The notes under the pieces: model-generated
Told to the model about the DNA's origin: nothing
What the model saw: only the letters and a program-made list of their open reading frames with translations
The model's database searches: none
NCBI GenBank assembly: GCA_019313695.1
Contig: JAFDAS010000011.1
Coordinates: 1 to 38,206, forward strand
DNA from: Deltaproteobacteria bacterium
GTDB lineage: Bacteria; Desulfobacterota; Syntrophia; Syntrophales; UBA2210
Direction: 5' to 3'
Length of the DNA stretch: 38,206 bases
Shown: in pieces, positions 23,207 to 32,053 of the stretch
Position numbering within the stretch: the stretch's first letter is position 1
How the letters are laid out: each line of letters begins with the position of its first letter
Program-made: the position numbers and the translations under genes

Positions 23207-25456
23207 TCACTTTTTTGTCATCGTATACACGCCATCCCACCCGCTTTCAGGAGGATTATCTTTGAGCTTATCGCACCTTTTTATGTACAATTCGGATGGT
23301 GGGTCACCGGAACGGATCTCTACCGCCTTTTTAAAACAGGATATTGCTTCATCCCACTGATACTGCTTGTAATTTGCCAGCCCCTCCTCAAAGACACTGA
23401 TAAAACCATTCGATTTTTCCGAATCTTTCTTTTCTCCCAATAGCTCGTATATTTTAACCGGAAGCGTTTTTCCTTTAACCCTGACAGAATCCAGTTCGCG
23501 ACAGAACAACGTATCCTTCACACTTTCGTAAGTAAATTCGCTGATAACTATATTTGTGCCGTATTCCTTATTTATACCTTCCAGTCGGGAGCCAAGGTTC
23601 ACACTGTCGCCCATAACCGTATAATCAAATCTCATCTCGGAACCCATGTTGCCGACAACCATGTCGCCGCTGTTGATCCCTATCCCGATGTCGAGTACCG
23701 GCCGCCCTTCATCCGTCCATTTCTTCTGAAGTTTTTTCAATTCCTCCATCATTTCCATTGCCGTCATGCATGCCCTCTCCGGATGGTCCGGCTGATCCAG
23801 TGGAGCGCCGAATACGGCCATAATGGCATCCCCCATATACTTATCGAGAAGCCCGTCGTATCTGAAGACAACGTCTGTCATGGCGGTGAGATACTCATTT
23901 AATAAATGAACAAGCTCTTCCGGTGTAAGCTTCTCCGACACGGTTGTAAAACCCCTTATATCGGAAAAGAGGACTGATAGATTCTTTTTGTCCCCTCCCA
24001 GTTTGAGCTTTGAAGGATCCTTCAGCATCTCATTGATGACCGATGCAGTCAGATAATACTGAAATGCACCCTTTATCTTCTTCTTTTCCCGCTCCTCCGT
24101 AATATATCTGTAAATGGTTATACCGATATAGACTGTCAGTATGGTAAATAACGGATAGATGGTGTTAAGCCATAGATTGTAACTGGAAAAAACAAAACGG
24201 TTTATCAAGACCCAGGCAACAATTAAAGCCATACCGAGTAAAAACCCGCTAACGGCCCTCGACCGCGAAATGATAATCCCCATTATAGATCCGACCAGGA
24301 TAATAATAAAAACATCAATCAGTGACGTCCATCCAGGCCGCCTGATAAAGTTTTGATGAAGAATGTTGTCTATCACCGTGGCATGGATACCTATGCCGGG
24401 GTAAGCAGTGCTGAAAGGCGTTACCCTCAGATCGTAAACTCCCGTTGCTGTAGCGCCAACGAGCACAATCCTGTCCTTAAAAAGGGCCGGGTCCAAACGG
24501 TTGTGGATGATATCGGTAATAGAATAGTGCGGGAAGGTTTTTGCCGGCCCCAGGAAATTGATGAGAATCTGCCCCGTTTCATCTGTGGGAATCTCTATGT
24601 CCCCAATCTTTATTCCCTCAACACCATAATCTGCTGTTTTTAAGGAAAGCATCGGCCCGCCCAGATACTGTTTCAGAACGGAAACCGATAATGGGGGATA
24701 AAAATTATCTCTGAACCTGATCGCCAGAGGAGACCATCGGTTCGTACCGTCAATATCGGAAAATGAATTAAAATACCCACTGGCATTTGCGGCATCGGTG
24801 AGAGGTTTCACATTAGGCGCCGCAGAATACGCGTTTATGACGGCATATTCATCGAGGTTACCCCTCATCTGAACGATGTCGTATTTCGATCCACTGATAT
24901 ATTCCTCACTGCTCTCGATATCCTTCTCAGAGAGATGCTCCGCATCCTTTTTAGAGACGTAGAAAAAATAACCAAGAGTCACATTCCCTGCCCGCTTGAT
25001 AGATCGTGCAAAGATAAGATCTGTATTGGCCTCCTCCTTTTTCTCATCAAGAAATTTCAATAACGCCGGGTCTTTCAGCCCAATATCATCGATCTTTATT
25101 GACAATTCCTCCAGGTCTTTAAGTGATGAATTTTCATCGGGCTCGGCAAACACAACGTCAAAACCGATACTCTTCACCCCATACTCATTCAGTGTATCTA
25201 TAAGCCGCGCAATTGTAGTTCGTGGCCACGGCCATCGGCCAAGCTCCGTCAAACTTTTTTCGTCAATAGCGGCAATCACCGTTTCTACCCCCGGCGTCCT
25301 GACACCGCGAGCCATAAAACTCAGGTCTAATGCCTTCAGTTCCATAAAATGGAAAAATGGAACTTTCATAATGTACATCGTAAGGGATAAAAAAATGACC
25401 AGAATGGTTATCTTAAGAGGAGACACGGAGAATATCTTTTTTATCAGGTTTCCCAT
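23207..25456 (-). CDS. CHASE2-domain adenylate/guanylate cyclase with TPR-like tail
   Basis: This membrane-bound class III nucleotide cyclase has about 749 residues. An N-terminal membrane segment (ITILVIFLSLTMYIMKV) precedes an extracytoplasmic CHASE2 sensor domain (from ALDLSFMARGVRTPGVETVI, including DEKSLTELGRWPWPRTTIAR). Three further membrane helices follow (about residues 355-430). The cytoplasmic catalytic domain has LSVLFSDIRGFTTVSEKLTP and DKYMGDAIMAVFGAPLDQPD, which provide both metal-binding aspartates. The substrate-selecting residues do not let me choose ATP over GTP. FISVFEEGLANYKQYQWDEA (about residues 695-714) is a TPR-like tail. ATG 25456 (MGNLIKK) is the likely start; GTG 25468 is also in frame and would overlap the stop of the FecR gene. 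The FecR neighbour plus CHASE2 is a recurrent pair in bacteria. Confidence 0.88.
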   Translation of the reverse strand: MGNLIKKIFSVSPLKITILVIFLSLTMYIMKVPFFHFMELKALDLSFMARGVRTPGVETVIAAIDEKSLTELGRWPWPRTTIARLIDTLNEYGVKSIGFDVVFAEPDENSSLKDLEELSIKIDDIGLKDPALLKFLDEKKEEANTDLIFARSIKRAGNVTLGYFFYVSKKDAEHLSEKDIESSEEYISGSKYDIVQMRGNLDEYAVINAYSAAPNVKPLTDAANASGYFNSFSDIDGTNRWSPLAIRFRDNFYPPLSVSVLKQYLGGPMLSLKTADYGVEGIKIGDIEIPTDETGQILINFLGPAKTFPHYSITDIIHNRLDPALFKDRIVLVGATATGVYDLRVTPFSTAYPGIGIHATVIDNILHQNFIRRPGWTSLIDVFIIILVGSIMGIIISRSRAVSGFLLGMALIVAWVLINRFVFSSYNLWLNTIYPLFTILTVYIGITIYRYITEEREKKKIKGAFQYYLTASVINEMLKDPSKLKLGGDKKNLSVLFSDIRGFTTVSEKLTPEELVHLLNEYLTAMTDVVFRYDGLLDKYMGDAIMAVFGAPLDQPDHPERACMTAMEMMEELKKLQKKWTDEGRPVLDIGIGINSGDMVVGNMGSEMRFDYTVMGDSVNLGSRLEGINKEYGTNIVISEFTYESVKDTLFCRELDSVRVKGKTLPVKIYELLGEKKDSEKSNGFISVFEEGLANYKQYQWDEAISCFKKAVEIRSGDPPSELYIKRCDKLKDNPPESGWDGVYTMTKK

Positions 25457-25467
25457 ATAAACCACCA

Positions 25468-26484
25468 CTACTTTTTACTGCCACCAGAATTGCCACCACC
25501 GGAGTTACCACCGCCAGAGCTGGAACCGCCACCGGAGTTACCACCGCCAGAGCTGGAACCTCCACCTTGACCACCGCCGGAGTTGCCGCCACCGGAGTTG
25601 GATCCACCAGAGCTACCGCTGCTACTACCGCCAGAGCTGGAGCCACCGCCTTGACCACCACCAGAACTGGAACCACCACTGGAGCTACCGCCACCAGAGT
25701 TACCGCCGCCGGAGCTGGAGCCACCGCTTTTATCGCCGCGAGAACCGGGAGCGACGCCTTGGTCGCTTTTCCGATCCTGTTTCTGATTTGTAACTTTGGC
25801 AGCAGGTTTCTGAGATTCTTTTACCTTTTGGGGCTCCCTGTCTATTTTTGCCCGACTCCGGGTTGCCTTCTTGAATCTCTCAATGTCTTTGGATCTGGCG
25901 GGAGCTACTTTGGGCGCTTCTCTGCCAGTCCGCGCTGTCATTTGCTGACCTGCTGTCAGAGTGACGACTTCGTTGGGCACATCTCTACTGTAGGCATACC
26001 CTTTTCCTTCCACAAAGACGGCGCCGCTCACCTTTTGCTCGTGATAAGCGAAGAAATCTGTGCCTCTCACACCGCAAATTGCTATTGGTGTATGGATTTC
26101 ATATTTACCTTTTTTCTTTTGAAAATCAGAGTCAAAAACAACCTTTACGATATTCCGGAGCTTTCCCCTTAAGAGATTGATTACTTCACTGCTCTCGGAA
26201 CCTCTCATCGCATATTCTCTGATTTCTATGCGTGTTTCTGAAGCAAGACGGATAACGTTCCCGTCATGGAAGGTTACTTCTGCCCTGGCATTATCATGGG
26301 CGTATATGGCATCAGAGACATTAACATCTTCACCCATCTTTGCCTGCCGGGATTCACCTTCATATAGATTTTGAATCTCAACCGTTCCGGAAATTTTTGT
26401 AAAAACTCCCACCGATTTTGCTGAAGCCGACACAGCGCTGATAAGTGACAAGCATATAATGATTATTAACAGGCGTTTTCTCAT
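25468..26484 (-). CDS. FecR-domain exported protein with Gly/Ser-rich repeat tail
   Basis: This 338-residue exported protein has an N-terminal signal peptide (LLIIIICLSLISAVSASAKS). A FecR domain follows (VGVFTKISGTVEIQNLYEGE, VSDAIYAHDNARAEVTFHDG, RIEIREYAMRG, IHTPIAICGVRGTDFFAYHE; about residues 24-185). A basic linker comes next. The final 90 or so residues consist almost only of G, S, N and Q in GGGNSGGGSSSGG-like repeats, encoded by repetitive DNA at 25480-25730. FecR domains sense or relay envelope signals, and pairs of a FecR-domain protein with a CHASE2 cyclase are common. The repeat tail may be flexible or adhesive. GAGGAGGAT precedes the ATG. No membrane anchor is seen after the signal peptide. 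Confidence 0.85.
   Translation of the reverse strand: MRKRLLIIIICLSLISAVSASAKSVGVFTKISGTVEIQNLYEGESRQAKMGEDVNVSDAIYAHDNARAEVTFHDGNVIRLASETRIEIREYAMRGSESSEVINLLRGKLRNIVKVVFDSDFQKKKGKYEIHTPIAICGVRGTDFFAYHEQKVSGAVFVEGKGYAYSRDVPNEVVTLTAGQQMTARTGREAPKVAPARSKDIERFKKATRSRAKIDREPQKVKESQKPAAKVTNQKQDRKSDQGVAPGSRGDKSGGSSSGGGNSGGGSSSGGSSSGGGQGGGSSSGGSSSGSSGGSNSGGGNSGGGQGGGSSSGGGNSGGGSSSGGGNSGGGNSGGSKK
25480..25730. repeat. tandem repeat DNA coding for Gly/Ser-rich tail
   Basis: Repeating units such as ccaccgccagagctggaacc and ccaccggagttaccaccgcc are arranged in a 9- and 18-base pattern. The repeat is prone to copy-number change, so the protein tail length probably varies between strains. Confidence 0.75.
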
Positions 26485-26948
26485 TTTTTTATCCTCCTCA
26501 ATGTTTGGCCAATATAACGGCGAGGGGAGGGGTGTTTTGCATTAGAGTTCCACCCACAGATTAATAAGAGCAAAAAACTCCAGTAAATCTACCCATAGTT
26601 CCAGAAAAATGCAAGTAATTATGGTCGCCATCACTCAAAAATTATTTCCCTGCCTCGCAGCCCATTCACCGTTCAGAATCGTATTACTGAGAGCACCATA
26701 ATCCATGGGCTCAATAACCACGCTAATAATTGTTGAAATTCCTTGCTTATTTCAACTTTCGGATTTATAAATGACATCGAAAAGGCAGGGGGTGGACTCC
26801 AAATTGGAGTGATTTTGTGATAAGTGAACAGTCATTAAAAAGCATTCAGCAAAGCCGGGAACACAGTATGAAGTCGTATTGACTTGTTTGTGTATTTAAA
26901 GGTAGTTATGAGTCATCTATTTCATTCAAATTTATCCATGTTTTTAAT
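26485..26948. other. intergenic region with short perfect palindrome
   Basis: About 460 bases divide the two divergent units (FecR and radC). It holds ACTCCAAATTGGAGT (26796-26810), a perfect palindrome with a single central base, and soon after it a GTG-started 21-codon open stretch (26817-26882) that begins ISEQSLKSIQQSREH. The latter looks like a decayed leader of a mobile-element gene, but this is weak. No strong -35/-10 pair was found for radC. Confidence 0.35.
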
Positions 26949-27632
26949 ATGACTATTAAGAAAGACCATAGACACGGGCATCGCGGCCGACTCCGAGAAC
27001 GTCTTCTCAAAACTGGGCGGCAGGCCTTTGCGGATTATGAACTGCTGGAGTTGTTGCTAACCTATACCATTCCAAGAAAGGATACAAAACCAATAGCCAA
27101 AAGACTCTTAAAGCGATTTGGTTCTTTCGCGGCAGTATTTGATCAGACAGGGGAGCAACTGCAGGAAGTGGAAGGCGTAGGCCCACAGACAGCCGTGTTT
27201 TTGTTTGCAATTCGAGAAGTTATGGTCAGATACCTGGAGCAGGAAGTTGAGTATGCCGAAACAATTTCCTCACCTGAAGATATCGCCGGGTTTGTGCGCA
27301 CCCATTTAGGCGCAACGTCACGTGAATGTCTGATGATTCTCTACCTCAATGATGCCAATCGTCTTATGTATCATGTAATAGTCTCTGAAGGCACTGTAGA
27401 TCGTGCCCCGTTTTATCCACGGGAAATCCTGAAGACCGCTTTACTTCGTGACGCAACCGGCCTGATCATGGCGCACAATCATCCCAGCGGTGATCCGATT
27501 CCTTCTGAAAACGACCATATAATTACCTCACGTATGGAGAAACTTGCTGCTGAATTCGAAATTAAAGTCCTTGATCACTTAATTGTGACACCACACAGGG
27601 TCTTCAGCCTTAAGACGGGAAGGTTATTATGA
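26949..27632 (+). CDS. radC: RadC family protein (MPN/JAB domain)
   Basis: RadC-type protein of 227 residues. The N-terminal helix-hairpin-helix part includes HRGRLRERLLKTGRQAFADY and VEGVGPQTAVFLFA. The C-terminal JAB/MPN+ domain shows the metal-binding signature H-x-H-x7-S-x2-D as LIMAHNHPSGDPIPSENDHI. The biochemical role of RadC is unsettled despite its 'DNA repair' name, and it is frequently found inside mobile and defence islands. Here its last four bases overlap the hsdR start (ATGA), a strong sign of translational coupling to the restriction system. There is no strong ribosome binding site before the ATG at 26949, so the exact start is less sure. Confidence 0.9.
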   Translation: MTIKKDHRHGHRGRLRERLLKTGRQAFADYELLELLLTYTIPRKDTKPIAKRLLKRFGSFAAVFDQTGEQLQEVEGVGPQTAVFLFAIREVMVRYLEQEVEYAETISSPEDIAGFVRTHLGATSRECLMILYLNDANRLMYHVIVSEGTVDRAPFYPREILKTALLRDATGLIMAHNHPSGDPIPSENDHIITSRMEKLAAEFEIKVLDHLIVTPHRVFSLKTGRLL

Positions 27633-30600
27633 GCAATTTCAACTTTCTTGCATCAACCTGGCCTGTGCTTGCTGAATTAGGAGATTTGGCAGAAAGGAAC
27701 CTGTATATCGATTCCAACACATCCCTCATAAAACTGCGCATGCTTGCGGAAACCCTGGCAAAGTATCTCCTCGCTTATGAGAACCATGAAGACCCGATAG
27801 ATGGAAAGCAGATTTCAAGAATCAATCTATTGAGCAGTAATGGCATTGTTTCTGAACCACTGGTCTCACTTTTTCACTCTCTAAGAAAAACAGGGAATAA
27901 GGCCTCCCATGAAGTCTATGGCACAACAGAAGAGGCACAAACCCATTTGCAGTTTGCCTTCCGTCTGGCAGTCTGGTTCAGGCAAACCTATGGCGACGGG
28001 AAATATAGTTATCAGGATTTTATCCCACCGGAACAGCCCTCGGATGATGCTGAACAACTCACCGCTTTTAAGCAGGAACTAAATTGGCGCACCGCACAGT
28101 TAGAGGTAGTTCAAGACAGGCTTCAAGAGGAGCTTGAAACCTTGAAAACATTGGAAGTGTCGGAGCAAACAAGAGCAGCACGTCGCAAGCTTTCGGCTCG
28201 CGCTGCCAATGAAATGAATCTTTCAGAGTCTGAGACACGTCGGTTGATAGACCAGCAGTTGGGTGTTGCAGGCTGGCACGTGGACACACAGAACCTTCGC
28301 TATGCAAAAGGAGCCCGCCCGGAAAAAGGGACATACAAAGCTATTGCAGAATGGCCTACGGCTTCGGGACCGGCAGATTATGCGCTGTTTGTAGGGATGA
28401 ATCTGGTGGGTGTTGTTGAGGCCAAGAAAAAAGCAAAAGATGTTGTATCAGATTTAGTTCAGGCTAAGCGTTATGCAAGAGACGTTGAGATCAAAGGGGA
28501 AGAACGTTTTGCAGGTGGCCCCTGGGGCGAATATAAAGTTCCGTTGCTTTTTGCCTCAAATTCTCGCCCCTATCTAAAACAGTTGGAACAAAAGTCGGGC
28601 ATTTGGTTTCTCGACGTGAGACGGTCGACCAACCACCCGAGGCCATTACAAGCCTGGTATACCCCACAGGGGATCATAGAAATTTTGCAACAGGACCAGG
28701 ACAAGTCAGAAGCCAGACTCAGAAAAGAGCCTTTTGGTTATCTCGGGTTACGAGATTATCAGATCCGCGCTGTGAACAAAGTAGAAGAAGCGCTTGAAAA
28801 CGGGGAAAGGGCCATGCTGCTTGCCATGGCAACCGGAACAGGAAAGACCCTTACGGCCATTGGCCTTCTCTACAGACTGATCAAAACCGGTCGATTTCGC
28901 CATGTTTTATTCTTGGTGGACCGCAATGCTCTCGGCGAGCAGGCAGAAGATAAATTCAAAGAAACACGGCTTGAAGACCTCCAGACATTTGACCAGATCT
29001 TTGATCTGAAAGGGGTCAAAACGATCAAATCCGAAGAGACCACGCGAGTTCATATTTCCACGGTACAGGGGATGATCCATCGTATAATGTTCAACACTGA
29101 TGATGATGCAATCCCAACTGTGGATCAGTATGACTGTATTGTAGTGGATGAAGCTCATCGTGGTTACACACTCGATAAAGAACTGGGTGAAGTAGAGCTT
29201 CTCTACCGTGATGAAAAAGATTATATCAGCAAATATCGCAGGGTTCTGGAATATTTTGACGCCGTAAAAATAGGGCTTACAGCAACCCCGGCGCCTCACA
29301 CGATCGAGATATTCGGAAAGCCGGTTTTCACCTATACCTATCGGGAGGGTGTTATTGATGGTTGGCTTGTGGATCACGAACCGCCCCATCAGATCGAAAC
29401 CAGGCTTAAAAAGAAAGGAATAACCTGGAAGAAAAGCGATACAGTTCCGGTTTATGATCCCGCCACCGGACTTATTACCAATATCGAAGATATTCCGGAT
29501 GATATCACGTTGGATATTGAACATTTTAACAAGCTGGTTATTACGGAGAAATTTAACCGCACGGTCGCCAGGGAGCTGGTCCGGGAACTCGACCCTTATG
29601 GAGAAGAAAAAACCCTGATTTTTGCTACAACCGACGACCACGCCGACCTTGTGGTTAAGGTTCTCAAGGAAGAGTTTGAAAAAGAAATGGGGGAAGTGGA
29701 TGATGATGCCATTGCCAAGATAACCGGGTCCATCGATAAACCCATAGAAATGATCCTCAAATTCAAAAACGAGAAATTTCCCACCATAGCGGTTACAGTG
29801 GATCTTTTAACTACTGGTATCGATGTGCATGAAATCTGCAATCTTGTTTTTTTGCGCAGGGTTCGTTCCCGCATTCTGTATGAGCAGATGCTTGGAAGGG
29901 CAACACGGCTTTGCGATAGAATCAAGAAAGATCATTTCAATATCTTTGATGCAGTTGGGTTGTATGAGGCCCTCGAACCGGTGACGAATATGAAAGCGGT
30001 GGCACCCGGCCCGATGGTCACCCTGCAGAAACTGGCCGAAGAATTGTTCAACATGGAATCTGAAGCGCACCAGAGGGCACATATTGATCAGTTGATTGCG
30101 AAGTTGTGGAGAAAAGCCCGGGTCATAGGCGACAAGGAACGCAATGTCTTTGAAACTCTTTCAGGCGGGGAAACCCTTCAGCATTTTATAGAATCCCTCA
30201 AAGGAAGGGATGCCAGCCAAGTTAAGAGGATAATAAAAGGGAAACAAAACCTGCTGGCTTTTTTAGATGAAAACCGTCACCAACCACGCAAACAACTCAT
30301 TTCTGACCATGAAGATGAACTGGTCTCCCATAAGCGAGGCTATGGCAAGGGAGAAAAACCTGAAGATTATTTGAACGAATTCAAGGCATTCATCATAGAC
30401 AACATGAATAAGATTCCGGCTTTGGCCATAGTCTGCCAGCGACCCCGCGAGCTTACACGACAGACCCTGAAAGAGTTGAAGTTGGCCCTCGACCAGCATG
30501 GCTACACAGAACCCAACCTGCGAACGGCGTGGCGAGAATGGAAAAACGAGGACATTACTGCCGACATCATTTCCTTTGTCCGGCGGCAGGCGCTGGGCGA

Positions 30601-30871
30601 TCCTTTGGTCAGTCATGAAGACCGGATTCGTAAGGCAATGAAAAAGGTGTATTCTCTTGAAAAGTGGACAAAGATACAAAGACAATGGCTGGAACGTATT
30701 GAAAAGCAGTTGATCGCGGAAACGGTCTTTGAGCGAAAAGATTTTGACAAAGGCGCTTTCAAGGCACATGGTGGTTTTGCCCGGCTTAACAAGATTTTCC
30801 AGGGAAATCTCAATGCTGTTTTGGATGAAATCAATAATGCCCTTTATCCTGAAGAAAGGAAATATGCGTAG
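27629..30871 (+). CDS. hsdR: type I restriction enzyme, R subunit
   Basis: HsdR (1080 residues) is the ATP-driven translocase and nuclease of a type I restriction-modification complex. The N-terminus (about 1-130) resembles DUF4145. A PD-(D/E)xK-like nuclease follows (GPADYALFVGMNLVGVVEAK, about 246-266). The SF2 helicase core has Walker A MLLAMATGTGKTLTAI (about 394-409) and Walker B VDEAHRGYTLD (about 505-515). Helicase motif III is KIGLTATPAPHTIEIFG, and motif VI is in YEQMLGRATRLCDR. The helical C-terminal part looks like the EcoEI R subunit. The start is supported by GGAAGG before the ATG and by the four-base overlap with radC. hsdM and hsdS follow after one intervening gene. Confidence 0.92.
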   Translation: MSNFNFLASTWPVLAELGDLAERNLYIDSNTSLIKLRMLAETLAKYLLAYENHEDPIDGKQISRINLLSSNGIVSEPLVSLFHSLRKTGNKASHEVYGTTEEAQTHLQFAFRLAVWFRQTYGDGKYSYQDFIPPEQPSDDAEQLTAFKQELNWRTAQLEVVQDRLQEELETLKTLEVSEQTRAARRKLSARAANEMNLSESETRRLIDQQLGVAGWHVDTQNLRYAKGARPEKGTYKAIAEWPTASGPADYALFVGMNLVGVVEAKKKAKDVVSDLVQAKRYARDVEIKGEERFAGGPWGEYKVPLLFASNSRPYLKQLEQKSGIWFLDVRRSTNHPRPLQAWYTPQGIIEILQQDQDKSEARLRKEPFGYLGLRDYQIRAVNKVEEALENGERAMLLAMATGTGKTLTAIGLLYRLIKTGRFRHVLFLVDRNALGEQAEDKFKETRLEDLQTFDQIFDLKGVKTIKSEETTRVHISTVQGMIHRIMFNTDDDAIPTVDQYDCIVVDEAHRGYTLDKELGEVELLYRDEKDYISKYRRVLEYFDAVKIGLTATPAPHTIEIFGKPVFTYTYREGVIDGWLVDHEPPHQIETRLKKKGITWKKSDTVPVYDPATGLITNIEDIPDDITLDIEHFNKLVITEKFNRTVARELVRELDPYGEEKTLIFATTDDHADLVVKVLKEEFEKEMGEVDDDAIAKITGSIDKPIEMILKFKNEKFPTIAVTVDLLTTGIDVHEICNLVFLRRVRSRILYEQMLGRATRLCDRIKKDHFNIFDAVGLYEALEPVTNMKAVAPGPMVTLQKLAEELFNMESEAHQRAHIDQLIAKLWRKARVIGDKERNVFETLSGGETLQHFIESLKGRDASQVKRIIKGKQNLLAFLDENRHQPRKQLISDHEDELVSHKRGYGKGEKPEDYLNEFKAFIIDNMNKIPALAIVCQRPRELTRQTLKELKLALDQHGYTEPNLRTAWREWKNEDITADIISFVRRQALGDPLVSHEDRIRKAMKKVYSLEKWTKIQRQWLERIEKQLIAETVFERKDFDKGAFKAHGGFARLNKIFQGNLNAVLDEINNALYPEERKYA

Positions 30872-30873
30872 GC

Positions 30874-32031
30874 ATGGATGATTCAGAAAACAGTGACAAT
30901 TCGGTTGTTGTTATAAACGATTATAATGATTTTGCGAAGAGTATCTATGAGTTAGTGGCATCAGCCCGCAGGCAGGCTGCACGATCTGTTAATGCCATAC
31001 TTACTGCTACCTGCTGGGAAATCGGGCGGCGAGTTGTTGAATTTGAGCAGGAAGGAAAAGAGAGAGCGGAGTATGGCAGCGCTCTTCTTCAGCGCCTTTC
31101 AAAAGATCTGACGAAACGTTTTGGCAGGGGATTTGGTGTTGATAACCTCCAGAGGATGAGGGCTTTCTACCTGGAATATAAACCTGAGACCATTTACGCG
31201 ACACTGTCGCGTAAATCCGAAGAGCAGAGTCATCAGATAAATTCCCAGGCAGCGGCCCGGATTTTCACACCGAAAGAATTGGCCTCTGTTTTCCCTTTGC
31301 CGTGGTCCGCGTATGTGCGATTGCTGTCTGTTAAGAACGATCAGGCCCGCGCGTTTTATGAAGAAGAATCCCTGCGTGGTGGCTGGTCGCTTCGCCAGCT
31401 TTCCCGGCAGATATCTTCAAATTTCTATGAACGCACCCTCCTTTCTCAAAACAAAGCCAGGATGCTGGAAAAAGGCTCGATCCCCAAGACAAGTGAAACC
31501 ACTACACCAGAAGAGGAAATCAAAGACCCATACATCCTGGAATTTCTAAATCTCAAAGATGAGTATTCGGAAAATGATCTCGAAGAAGCGTTGATCCGTC
31601 ATCTTGAAACATTTTTGCTTGAGCTGGGTGGTGATTTTGCCTTTATCGCCCGCCAGAAACGATTGCGTGTCGGCAATAAATGGTATCGTGTTGATCTGGT
31701 TTTTTATCACAGAAGTCTGCGCTGTCTGGTTCTTATTGATCTTAAAATAGGGGAATTCTCACATGCCGATGCCGGACAGATGCATCTTTACTGCAATTAT
31801 GCGAAAGAACATTGGACTCGTAAAGAAGAAAATTCGCCGGTAGGGCTGATCCTTTGCGCTGAAAAAGATCGTGCCGTAGCCAAATATGCCCTTGAAGGGC
31901 TGCCCAATAAAATCCTTGCATCTGAATACCAAGTTGCATTGCCTACGGAAAAAGAATTGGTTGAAGAGCTTTTAAAAACGCGTAGATTATTAGACTTGAG
32001 GCAAGCTGTGGAAATGAAAGACGGGGAGTAA
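30874..32031 (+). CDS. DUF1016/YhcG family PD-(D/E)xK nuclease
   Basis: This 385-residue YhcG-type protein has an N-terminal DUF1016 helical domain (WEIGRRVVEFEQEGKERAEY, GFGVDNLQRMRAFYLEYKPE, WSAYVRLLSVKNDQARAFYE). It has a C-terminal PD-(D/E)xK nuclease, where WYRVDLVFYHRSLRCLVLID and LKIGEFSHADAGQMHLYCNY provide the aspartates and the lysine (DLVFYH...IDLK). Such proteins often lie inside type I restriction loci. The role is undecided; a helper or anti-restriction-escape nuclease has been suggested from context. It starts two bases after the hsdR stop and ends 22 bases before hsdM, so it is an integral part of the operon. Confidence 0.85.
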   Translation: MDDSENSDNSVVVINDYNDFAKSIYELVASARRQAARSVNAILTATCWEIGRRVVEFEQEGKERAEYGSALLQRLSKDLTKRFGRGFGVDNLQRMRAFYLEYKPETIYATLSRKSEEQSHQINSQAAARIFTPKELASVFPLPWSAYVRLLSVKNDQARAFYEEESLRGGWSLRQLSRQISSNFYERTLLSQNKARMLEKGSIPKTSETTTPEEEIKDPYILEFLNLKDEYSENDLEEALIRHLETFLLELGGDFAFIARQKRLRVGNKWYRVDLVFYHRSLRCLVLIDLKIGEFSHADAGQMHLYCNYAKEHWTRKEENSPVGLILCAEKDRAVAKYALEGLPNKILASEYQVALPTEKELVEELLKTRRLLDLRQAVEMKDGE

Positions 32032-32053
32032 TTTATAAAGAAAGGAAACGTGC

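Noticed and set aside
26817-26882. GTG-started 21-codon stretch that might be the leader of an IS21-like transposase
   Set aside because: It is too short, and no further transposase motifs or terminal repeats were found.
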